Program-made: the position numbers and the translations under genes
Assembly (NCBI RefSeq): GCF_008831285.2
Contig: NC_045139.1
Span: forward strand, 18,706,354 to 18,770,353
Origin: Nymphaea colorata
Lineage: Eukaryota; Streptophyta; Magnoliopsida; Nymphaeales; Nymphaeaceae
Direction: 5' to 3'
DNA length: 64,000 nucleotides
Notes under the pieces: model-generated
Seen by the model: the letters and a program-made list of their open reading frames with translations, nothing else
What the model was told of the DNA's origin: nothing
Databases searched by the model: none
Shown: positions 10,096 through 23,413 of the stretch, one piece after another
Position numbering within the stretch: the stretch's first letter is position 1
Layout of the letters: the number at the start of each line of letters is the position of its first letter

Positions 10096-13000
10096 AGTTC
10101 AAACTTTTACCACTTTTGAATATTGAAACAATGTGCTTGGTTGCTCGATTTGCTCACAAACTTGGGCTTGGCCCTGCTTCCTGCTCAAGGAGTTGAACCC
10201 AAGAGAAATTGGGTATTTGATACTTTGTCAAAAGCAGAATCCTATAGCCCGGCAGTGCAAGTTGATGATTGTGGTCCATGCGGATCGTCCTCCATTTGGG
10301 ATGTGTCCTTGTCGTCGATACTCAACTCTTCTGCAATAGCATAAGTGCCAACCAATTCAAGGTACTTGAAGGCCATCCATGTGCAGAACCTGGAGCTTCG
10401 AGCCTGTGGGAAGAAAACTATAAGGCTCACCTCTGCAAGTGACATCCGTGATTGTAACAAAGGCCAAGACTCCATTGCCTTAACAATGCCCAATCCAACT
10501 CGTCCTGCCTGCACTATTCTCAGGCTGTACAGGCCTGAAGCCCTAAAAACTAACTGGAAGACAACCGAAGAAGCAAAAAGTACAGACAGTGGGCCTCCAT
10601 GCATGGCAAAAGGACTTGCTTCAAATTTTGGACAGGATACTGTCTAACAAAATTTGGCACCAGCAAACAAATTTTAGGTGTGCAGGCAGGGTGGCAGGTG
10701 TTCACATGCTTGTGTATGTGTGTGCGTGTGTACAGTCACAGTTTTTTAAAAGGCTTCAAAATGTTAACCTGTGAGATCACATTCTTATCATGATATTAAC
10801 ATCTTCTGTAGAACCGCAGGTGTTACATGAGATGTATAAGTTTTGTCTGCACTAGTTGTGCTTTTTGTATATAAGGGCGTGTTTGATTTTCCTGATAGTG
10901 CTTCTTAGTTGCACCCTAAAATGAGTGAAGAAGAAAAAATCACGGTTCTTCCCTACCAACTTTGTTCATTTCATTTGAATGTCAGAAGTTTGCACAGTGG
11001 TAACTAGTAAAAGAAGTGCTTGCTCACGTGGTGTTTGATTATTTCCATTATGGTGAGCCTAAAAGATTACATGACACAAAGATTATCCAGACAATCAACC
11101 ATAAACTAAAGATGCATGTCATGCTATTGCATGTATCAGGTGCATCTCATGCATATCTTACTCATGCTTCTAAAATTTTCTCAAGAAAATCATCATTTGA
11201 AAAGTATCCAGATATGCGCAGAAAGTGTTTCATCTACCAAGCCAGATGGGATGGCATTGAAACTTCAATTACAAGAGGTCAGAATTTTAATACTCATGGT
11301 ACATCTGTTTTGGTGTAACCTGATACAGGTCTGCCTGCTGAACTTGCCTATCTAGATGACCAAATTCAAATCTTTACCTATATTAATTTATTTCGAAAAC
11401 GCGTTTTCGATGTTTGTGCATTCTCACGTTCAGTCTGTTCCATGATTGATCAAGAAGGCTAGCTGCATTTCTGTGCAGAAGCGATGCAGAACAGGAACTT
11501 GTTGAACTCTTGTTCTACTTCCACTGCATTTCTTTTGGGTGCTGTTGGAAAGCAGGCGTTAGGCAGATCTCGATCAGAATACTCCAAATGATACACCTCG
11601 AATATTGAACTCTCCTCCTGCTTCACCTTTAATTTTTTTTGGGGACCAACTAGCCAGGTAAATGAGGAGCTTGTTGTCTTCATGCAAATTCCAACTCAAA
11701 TGTTATACAGATCCTTGGAATGTACTGGTAATTTTCAACTGGGTCTCTCTCTCTCTCTCCTTTGTTGGAACAAGTAATATTCCCATCTTTATGTGCTTGA
11801 TCTTAAGCTTGTCTCCTTCTAGGATCCTCTCATTAATAAATCACGCAAACGGATACTTGAATATCTCCTATGTAATATGTGCGTGATCATAAGCTTGTCA
11901 CCTTGCAGGATCCACTCATTAATCAATCACGGAAAGGTCACACTTGGGTTCTAAACTTCGAGACATAGAGAGAGACAGAGAAAGAGAATCATTGAGGCTG
12001 AGTAAGGGAAGGTTATACCCAAACCATAATTGCTTGAATTTATTCATTTTCATATTTTTTTAAATCATTTAACACCCGTTTTAACATATATTTACATTGA
12101 TCATCCAAGTTTGTAGAACCTTGCATAGCTCAAACGGATGAGCGGGGATGCCTTATGGAGTGCATTTTTAATTCGCCCTATCGGGAGAAGGGAGAGGGGG
12201 TTGGGTACTAGCAGAGCGGCCAAAATGGGCCACCTCAAATTTTTAAAAAAATTACATCTAAATTTTAGAAAATTTCACTTGTTTTATATAAAAATTTTAA
12301 AAAATGATATTTTAGCCTTAATCAAAATTTAGAAACTTTAATTCGACCCTCCTCATGAAAAACTTCTAACTCTTCATTTGCGCATTATGCTTATGTACCA
12401 AAAACAAATGTGGGTTTCTATGTATAAATTGAGCACACAGATATCTTACCATCTCGCACAGATTAAATCTGGACCCTAGTGGGAAGAGGAAAGGATGAGA
12501 GCTTCAGCTTTTTGTTCGGACGGCGGGATAACCCTCTGCACACCCCAAAAATTGGTAGAATCATATATGATCTAATCAAATCATCTGTTCCGAATCCATA
12601 TCTACGCATAATTAGTCTCATTGAAGTGAAAGTAAAATCAAAGTTTATGGTACTTAACTGACTCATACAGATCCTAGAAAACTGCGGATACATTAGTAAG
12701 AAAATCTACGGGTACATACTTGGGCCAGGCAACTGTATTATAGTAGAGTTAAATTTTCACGTATCTTCTGCAGCTTTTAAAGAGATTCTCCAAGTGCATT
12801 ATGTGTCATTGCATGTCAATTATTTAGACATCCTCATGTGACCAATAAATTTTTTACTCCACCTTGTTTCTGGAGCATTTTAGGGTTTTGTGCAAATAAG
12901 ACAGACAACTTATGGAGAGTTTAGGACAAAGAAGTTTGTAAGTACATGTGGCTCACAAACTTTAAAAAAAAATATATTAAAATTGCAAACAGCAGCTTCG

Positions 13001-13336
13001 GGAAATGATTGTATGGAAAAATGAACAACATTTGAAGAGCTTACCTTCTCAAGGATTTTTTACCAAGACCACTTTCCGATGTTAGGAAATTGAAGGAGAA
13101 AAGAAAGCATATAGTATTTGTCATCATGCCTGAAACTAGTGTCAGATCTCATTGTTTTGATTCAATCTGAGCCGGGACCTCTTCTAATTTGATATGACGT
13201 GTGATTCAATGAAGAGAAGTCTAGCATTTTGTTAGATCTTTTTTTTTTTTACACTTGTTTTCTTTCTTTTAATTAAGGAAAACATAAATTTTAAATTTAA
13301 TTGTGTTTATATGTGATTCTGCTTCATATTTAATTT
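10096..13336. other. Intergenic, no gene recognised
   Basis: Several short open frames exist, the longest 120 codons on the - strand at 10242-10604. None has recognisable motifs, splice context or a family resemblance. An 18-bp perfect palindrome lies at 11393-11410 and a CT run at 11743-11760. Bases 12040-12360 are AT-rich with a GC-richer insert around 12130-12235 of probable transposon origin. Confidence 0.4.
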
Positions 13337-13556
13337 GTTCGATTCTTTTATTTTTCATTTTTTTATTTTTTAAGGATGAGTGGTTCATTTCACCGCTCTA
13401 AAGAGAGGCCACTAGTTTTCAAAGAACATGCTTCGGAACCTTTTGCAGTCTATAAGTAGAGTGCACTGGGGTGTGATATTGATCACTCCAAGACTCAGAC
13501 TCGAACTTGAGTCCTTAAAGTCCTTTGTGCTCAATACGTTACCACTCCTTAGGGTA
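13337..13556 (-). mobile_element. Probable tRNA-derived SINE
   Basis: Read on the - strand, a box-A-like TAAGGAGTGGTAACG (13538-13551) is followed about 35 bp later by a box-B-like AGTTCGAGTCT (13497-13507). This is the order and spacing of an internal RNA polymerase III promoter. About 125 bp further on, the - strand reads into an A-rich tail (13337-13373, T-rich on the + strand). That head-body-tail plan is typical of plant SINEs. Box matches are imperfect and no target duplication was established. Confidence 0.4.
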
Positions 13557-13599
13557 ATTCGTTTGATCCTCTAAATTATTTTGCTAATTGATTTGATTC

Positions 13600-14010
13600 A
13601 AAAACAGATTTTAACTAGGATGCCATAGATTGACTCCCAAATTCCAATTTGGCCCAAGATCTAAGTGATATTTTCGGGTCCTGATGCCATGTCTGAATCC
13701 ATAGTGAGATCCAAATTTGAGAAGTCAATAATCCAGGCTGACCCAATTACACCTTGATTATGAATCTGTTTAGTCGCATCTGCTAAATAAAACTGAACCC
13801 AGTTATAAGTAAGACCCAGATTAATCGTGCAATGATGCATCCAGATCCAAATCTCGACAAGGATCCGACGTTTTGCACATGTAATCTGGGCAGATCCAAA
13901 TTTGGTTTTGGAAATCATATCCAATCTGGGTCTTAAGAGCACCCCAACCATATCAATTTTGGTTTGCTTCAGTCCAGTAAAGCCCTGGGAAAAACTGAGT
14001 CCGACCACTA
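13600..14010. repeat. Degenerate gatcc/aatcc-rich dispersed repeat
   Basis: The stretch is built of recurring words such as gatccaaat, ccagatcc and ggatccgac. It resembles bases 1-430 and 17200-17900 in vocabulary, though not as a clean alignable copy by eye. Open frames through it on both strands look like by-products of this composition. Confidence 0.3.
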
Positions 14011-14112
14011 GACATCCTCTGTCAGGAAGTTGCTACAAAAAGCCAGGACGATTGACAATCTATATCACTGAGTCACTGCGCGCAACTTACCTGTCAGTCT
14101 GTCCGTATATTA

Positions 14113-14285
<173 letters not shown>

Positions 14286-16260
14286 AGGAGGGAAGGAAGA
14301 GAAAGAAAGAGATGACAGCTAATCGCTTAAGTTTTTTAAAAGTCTGTTAAGACTTTTCATAATATTAGATATGAAAATATGTTACAATTCACTCTCCTTA
14401 AAATATATGTGTTCATGATGTGCGTCCCTAAGTTCAAGTGTTTAATCGGTTCTGATATTACTATGACATCATTGCACACTCCTGTATTAAACCCCACAAC
14501 AACCTCAATTTATACCTTAAAAATGTTAAGAACCAGAACAACCAATTACTTAAGTAACCCATTTGTAAGGATATTTTCATAGGAAACTAAACTTTTCAAA
14601 GTAGAACATATTCAATGAGTATATTTGGGAGCTTCTAATCTTAAAATTGATGCTGATATGAAATCCAAACTTTGTGGAACACACAAGCGAAACAAATAGT
14701 GGATTTCATATCTACATTAAGTAGGAAAAATTTCAGATTGAAAGTACTTCAGATCCTCGAACAAGCATATATAACTTTTATATTTCTCTTCTTGTGACGT
14801 TTAAGGATGAAAAATGTAAAGAAATTTGTCTGAATTGTCTTCATAATCAGTTATCTTAAGCTAGTTAATTGTATAAAGAAAAACAATGCTAAATACTATT
14901 ACAATGCTACATAGGCATGCCATTTATGACACTCTGACATGTAGGACTATATGATTTGATACTTGTCATTGTGTATTGCTGTCCTGCTTCTATAATCTAA
15001 AAATATGGGTTTCTTAGTATTTATCTCAATATTATGTGTCATTAAACATTTTCATCCCCAAATATCATATGTTAAGAATTTCAGTTACATTTTTTAATAA
15101 AAACATATTTTCTTAATAAAAACATACATACATTCAGGAAAGGAAATAAAAGAAAATACAACTAGGAGATACAATTGTAAGCAATAATTTGGAGCCACAT
15201 GAACTTAATTTGTGTGTAACTGATTGAAAGTTGTTAACCATTGTAGGCAACAACAATTAGATGCGATCAGTTGCCTCATTTTGATCTTAATCTAGTAAAA
15301 GAAAAATTCCATTAGTGGCTAAGGGACTAGTAACATTGGCAACAAGGGCACCTAAAAATTTAGGGTTTTTGTTTCTCCAGGTGGATGACATTGATGGTTC
15401 AACAAAATCCCGTTATTTGATGTGACATCAAGGCAACATTAGGGCCCTCTACTTTGCCCCTAATTTTCAAAAAGGCTCTTTATGTTTATGAATTCTTTTA
15501 TAGGAGCTTACGACCGGGAGACGTAAAGGTTGCATATTAGACCCCCTAACACGAGACTGTGTGTTAGGGCCCAAAGATGGCAAAAATGCCCTTGATGGAA
15601 AACCAGAAGTTGCCCTCTTCTACAAGGGCAAAAGTAGAATTTGGAAAAAATGACTTCTTAAAAAAATGAAAATATTCTCTGGTGCATGGAAATCGGCCTC
15701 ACTTCTAACTCAGAATAGGTTTAACTGAGAAAATATATTACATTTAACAATTCAGGTGCTTCTTTAAGCAAGCAAAAAAAATAAATGATTTTTTTATTAG
15801 TTCCAACTAAAAGTTAGTCATAAAAGGGAAACAGTGCTGAACACATATATGTGGTTGTAATACATAATCTTTTGAGCATTAGAGAATTTGATGACATAGA
15901 TGTCTAAAATATTTAGAAAAAAACACGCCTACCTGACGTTTTTTCTTTATAAATCTTCAATTTCTGCTTCTCTTGTAATCTCTTGCCAATTGGCGTATAG
16001 TGTAGCTAGTCGAGCCCGTGGCATGTCAAAAAAATGCAACTCATATTCGGTTCCTATGAACACAACTATCTATTCGCTGTTGAAGGTATGAAGGTTGAGG
16101 GTATGTCGTGGTTTTTAGACTTGAGTTTTTTGTTATGCCCATCAAACCCTCTTCTCTTTTCCTTTTTTGTCTTGAATATTTCATTCTTTTATTTTGCTTT
16201 TGCAACATGTTCATGTATTTAGGGTACTTCTTATCTCCAAATTTTGTTATGTATTTTCAT
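14286..16260. other. Intergenic AT-rich DNA, nothing recognised
   Basis: No gene, RNA or complete transposable element was recognised. Short open frames lack motifs and splice support. Confidence 0.4.
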
Positions 16261-16293
16261 TTTATCGGCTCTCTTTTTCTTTTTTTTCTTTTT

Positions 16294-19009
<2,716 letters not shown>

Positions 19010-19219
19010 CCCTCACTTCGGTTGACTAGACCAAGAGCTCGGTCTGGTTTGACCGAGCCATTTGCCTAAGACCTTGGTCTCTGGCTAGCCTCAAGGGACA
19101 TAAGACCGGACTCACTTGGTTAAGACTCTACTAGCTTAGTGAGACCTACACTAGAATCACAAACACCCTGAGACGTACCCAGTTCAAGCACCGTCTTGGC
19201 CTCAGCTGCTCCACCCGCT
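19010..19219 (-). repeat. 210-bp terminal direct repeat, left copy
   Basis: Identical by eye over all 210 bases to 26979-27188 (constant offset 7969). On the - strand it begins in the last ~33 codons of the polyprotein tail (AEAKTVLELGTSQGV..., stop at 19120-19122) and ends in a purine-rich CGAAGTGAGGG stretch that may be the polypurine tract. The ends are not TG/CA, so it is not an LTR itself. Confidence 0.9.
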
Positions 19220-19356
19220 CCTCCCACTGCAACTGACGTTGGTGCAGAATCCTTCTCCTTGGGACTTTCCTGCGCAAGCTGTAGAGAGCGCGCCCAAATC
19301 TCTGACGCCTTTCTCTTACGCCGACTGGGTTCGGCCTGCTCTGACTCTTCCTGCAC
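19120..19356 (-). pseudogene. C-terminal tail of the Gypsy polyprotein, out of frame with gag-pol
   Basis: This short open frame (MQEESEQAEPSRRKRKASEI... to KLVES) is charged and then Ala/Gly-rich, as is common for the variable tail behind the integrase of plant chromovirus-type polyproteins. It is separated from the main frame, which stops at 19418, by a deletion and frame change. Its last third lies within the 210-bp direct repeat. Confidence 0.5.
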
Positions 19357-19417
19357 GGGATCTGGAAATTGGTCTGTAACAGATTCCCCCTCCCTACCAT
19401 GCGCTTGTCCTCGAGCG

Positions 19418-22400
19418 CTAGAAGAGGGGAAACGATGAATGATCGTTCCGAATTCCTCGCCACCAAAATTGGGCCTTTATTCGCGCAAGGGTCTTAGCGA
19501 CCCCTTCATGTCCCGCTGCAGGGGTGTCATGAAAATGCCGCAGGAGTTCCTGCCTTAGCCCAGAGTTAGGAGGGACTACAGCCTTGTCCTTCCTATAAAG
19601 AAGATTTCCTTTGACTGAATACAAAGGAATGGATCCGGGGTTCTGTTGAACCGAAGTCTTAATTAGCCTTAATGACTGGTCATCATGTTGATCCTGGGCT
19701 AATCTCGTCCAAATGTCCGTCTCCACCACAGACAAAGTCATCAACTGTTCAGTGAGGCGGGAAAGAGAATCCGCCGCCTTGTTCTCAGGACCCTTCTTGT
19801 ACTCGATTTCAAAGTCATACCCCAAGAGCTTCGCTAGCCATCTCTGTTGAGTGGGGGTAGACACACGTTGTTTCAACATGTACTTCAGGCTGTTTTGATC
19901 GGTCCTGACGATAAACTTGCGTCCAATCAAGTATGGACGCCACTTTTCCACCGCGATTACGATTGCAAGCAACTCCTTCTCATATGTAGAGAGGGGCTTG
20001 GCCCGGCTAGTCAGGGCCTTGGACATATACGCGATGGGATGACCATCCTGCCCTAGTACTGCTCCGACGCCGACTTCACACGCATCTGTTTCAATAGTGA
20101 AAGTCTTTGAGAAATCGGGGAGAGTTAGTACTGGGGCGGTCATTAGAGCTGCTTTCAGCTTGTCAAAAGCAACTCTCGACTTCTCAGTCCAAGAGAAGGC
20201 TCCTTTTTTCAGCATCTGGGTGAGGGGCTGGGCAATAATGCCATATCCCTGGATGAATCTCCTGTAGTACCCAGTTAATCCGAGGAATCCTCTTAGACCT
20301 TTGAGGTCCTTGGGCAGAGGCCATTTCTCCATGGCGTGCAACTTTTCGGGGTCTGCCCGAACCCCTTCTCGGGACACGATGTGTCCGAGATATCCAATGG
20401 AAGATTGTCCAAAACTGCATTTGGACATCTTCGCAAAGAGCTGGTGCTCCTGAAGAATACCTAGAGTTATTTCCAGGTGCCTCTTGTGTTGCTCCTCGTC
20501 CTTACTATAGATGAGTATGTCATCGAAAAATACGAGGATGAAGTCTCTGAGATGGACTCTAAACACATCATTCATACACCGCTGGAATGTAGCCGGTGCA
20601 TTTGTCAGTCCAAAAGGCATTACGAGAAATTCATAATGTCCGTCATGTGTTCTGAACGATGTCTTCAAGACGTCTTCATCGAACATTCTGATCTGATGAT
20701 AGCCGGCTCTGAGATCAATCTTGGAAAATACTGTGGCGCCGGCCAATTCGTCTAACAACTCATCAATAACTGGTATGGGGTGCCGATCCTTAACGGTCAC
20801 CTCATTCAGCGCCCTGTAATCAATACAGAATCGCCAAGTGTTGTCCTTCTTCTTCACTAAGAGAACTGGTGAAGAAAAAGGGCTGCAACTAGGCCTAATG
20901 ATTCCGCTTTCCAACATTTCTTTCACAAGGCGCTCGATCTCCGCCTTCTGGCTGTGCCCATACCTATATGGCCTGACGTTGACAGGCTCCGCACCATGTG
21001 CGAGGACGATGCGATGATCATATGCCCGTTTAGGCGGTAAGCCTTTGGGCTCATCAAAAATGGCTGGAAATTGGTCTAGGACCAATTGAATGCTTGGTGG
21101 AATTGGTTCTTCCACCTTATCTTCAGATACCGGTACATCCGTAGCCAATGTGAGTACCCAACAAGCGGGTTGTTCATGTTGGATGGACCGTAATGCTGCC
21201 TTGGGACGCGTGGAGCTGGCGAGTCCCTGAAGAGTGATCGATTCCCCTTCTCCGTCTGGGATGAACGTCATGGCAAAGTTCTTCACATCCCAACGAATAT
21301 CCTTCCAAGTTAGGAACCAAGGCATTCCTAAAATCAAGTCGACTCCGTCTAATGGAATGACTAGGCAATCCACTTTGAAGTTCTTCTTCTTGATGTTGAC
21401 ATCAATGCTCTTTCCTTCATGAATGCACTTGAGTCTATGACCCCCTCCCACGATTATAGTCTGTGGGCTGCTCTCATTGAGAGTGACCTTGCACTTCTCA
21501 GCGGCTTCTTCGGTTAAGAAGTTGTTTGTTGCACCGCTATCGAGCAGAATCAAAACTTTCTGGCCATTGATGCGGCCAAAAACTCTCATGGCGTTAGCCT
21601 TATGGGGATCCTGGATAGAATGTAAGGATTCAACCTCTTCAAATTTGTCTTCTCTGTTCGAGGTTTCTCCCTTCTGTGGTTCCTCAGATTCAATTTTCTT
21701 TCCTTTTCTCTTCACTTGGACTTCCTCATCAGACGAGGAACTGGAACTAGAGCTAGAGGAGGAATCGCTTTCTGAACTGGAGCTTGTCTCCGGTTCATCA
21801 ACCACCACGATGTTGAATAGTGCCTTGCACTGGTGGTTCTTCTCCCACTTACCCTCACATCTAAAGCATAGGCCCTTCTTCCTATACTCTTCTATTTGTT
21901 TTGGGGTCAGGTAACGTGTTGGGAGGTCACGGCCCGGTCTTGGGTTGGGCCTATAATCGTTCCCACGGTTGTAGGGAACCAATTCCTTCCCTTGGGGACG
22001 GAATTCTCTACTTTGATTCCGAGAAGTAGAGAAGAATGAGGGTTTCTTCCTCAACTTGTCCGACTTACGAGCCTTTCTTTCTCGTTTCTCTCTTTTTTCT
22101 TCTTTTCTCTCTTCAATTCTCTCCTCATATAACCTGGCCATTGCGAAACATTCTTCTAAACTACCGAAGCGATGGATTTTCATCTCTCTTTTGATATCGC
22201 TTCGTAGTCCACCCTTGAACGACCCTATGAGGGCCTTCTCTGGCCATTGCACCATGCTGGCCAGCCTCTCGAATTGCCTTTGGTAGACAGGCACGGTGGT
22301 GGTCTGGGTTAAGTTCTTGAGATCCTCGTCATAATCTATGAACGTGGAGTCTCCATACTGCAACTGCAGACTCGCTTTGTATTTTTCCCATGTTGGGTCG

Positions 22401-23191
22401 GCCGTCTTATGTTCAAACCAGAGGTAGTGGGTTGTTGCTTCGCCGGTCATGTTGGCCGTGGCGATTTCAATCCATTCTTCTTGTGGTACATGGTGACACA
22501 AGAAGAAACGTTCGGCCATGAATAGCCATTCTCGAAGATGTTCCTCATTGAACTTAGGGAAATCATATTTGACGGAAGGTGTCCGTCTCTCTTCAAAACG
22601 TGCAGGCTCTCTTCGAGTTCTCCTAGGACGAAGTGGTGTTTCGTCCTCTCCTTCGAAAAGCTCAAAAATTGGGTTCCGAATGGGTTGACTAGTTCGTTGA
22701 CCTTGAGGAGGTCTGTAGTATTCACTTGTAGGCTCGTTTAGATACCTGTCTGGAGGTGGTCCCATGACTCTACCTCCTTCCAGACTTGTCCCAACATGTG
22801 AAATGTTGTTGGGATTAACCTCAGTGTCGGTTTGGTAGCCAGGTATAACTAGCAAACCTTTTCCTTTCTGTTGATTCGGACCCTGAGTGGTCCTCTGCTC
22901 TACAACGACTTGGGCCTGGTTGTTGGCCAACTGTCTGAACATGGCGCGGATTTCATCCATTTCCTTTTGGTGTTCCGCGTTCTGACGATCCATGTCCTTC
23001 TTCCTAAAGTTCTCAACTTTGGCCATTTCGCTACGCATTTGTAGCAATTCCTTCTCTATGCTTAGGATTCTACCTAAGGCATAGTCCGGAACTTGCCCCC
23101 TTTGAGTTGGAGGGGCATCTCCTGCTTGCTCCTGAGGAATGTCCTCAAGAACAGGCTCATCGGAGCTCACGTTCTTCTTGGATTTACCCAT
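19418..23191 (-). pseudogene. Ty3/Gypsy gag-pol polyprotein, integrase core deleted (1257 codons)
   Basis: Open from ATG at 23191 to TAG at 19418. Domains in order: N-terminal coiled coil (about residues 35-95); capsid-type gag (about 205-350, FPKFNEEHLREWLFMAERFF); CCHC-type knuckle of the form CFRCEGKWEKNHQC (about 445); aspartic protease with LLDSGATNNFL (about 560); reverse transcriptase with YRALNEVTVKDRHPIP, KIDLRAGYHQIR and the FFDD catalytic box; RNase H (TDACEVGVGAVLG); and the start of the integrase HHCC finger (RHFHDTPAAGHEGVAKTLAR). After AQFWWRGI the homology ends and the frame stops within a dozen residues. The downstream 300 bp corresponds to the very end of such polyproteins. 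The DDE integrase core, roughly 1.2 kb in intact relatives, is therefore missing and the copy cannot integrate by itself. RT and RNase H are otherwise unbroken, which suggests recent activity. Confidence 0.9.
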
Positions 23192-23398
23192 TGAATTCGT
23201 GAGTTAGGCACCAAGTGAAAACACGCACAAACCAAGGAATTTGGCTATTTGGAGCCAACGACAAAAGAAAATCCTAAACTAACGCACACGGAAAATGCAC
23301 TGGTGAAAGCTGGACTCAAACACTCCTCGCCTTGACTGATTTGCTGAAGCCGAATCTTCTTGGAACGAGTGCTTGAACTTCAATAACAGCCTCAAGAC

Positions 23399-23411
23399 GG
23401 CTCTGATACCA
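23399..23411 (-). other. Primer binding site, initiator tRNA-Met
   Basis: The - strand reads TGGTATCAGAGCC, the standard complement of the 3' end of plant initiator tRNA-Met. Two bases (AT) separate it from CCTAACA at 23420-23414, which ends in CA as an LTR should. This fixes the 3' edge of the LTR and the direction of the element. Confidence 0.9.
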
Positions 23412-23413
23412 AT

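Noticed and set aside
10242-10604. 120-codon open frame on the - strand, with overlapping + frames
   Set aside because: No recognisable domain, no splice or promoter context, and open frames on both strands. Likely chance or the remains of an unrecognised element.
11459-11683. 74-codon - strand frame
   Set aside because: No recognised motif and no connected exon found on either side.
19010-19219. Reading the 210-bp direct repeats as the true LTRs
   Set aside because: They start and end without TG/CA, contain the polyprotein tail codons, are not next to the primer site, and have no target duplication.
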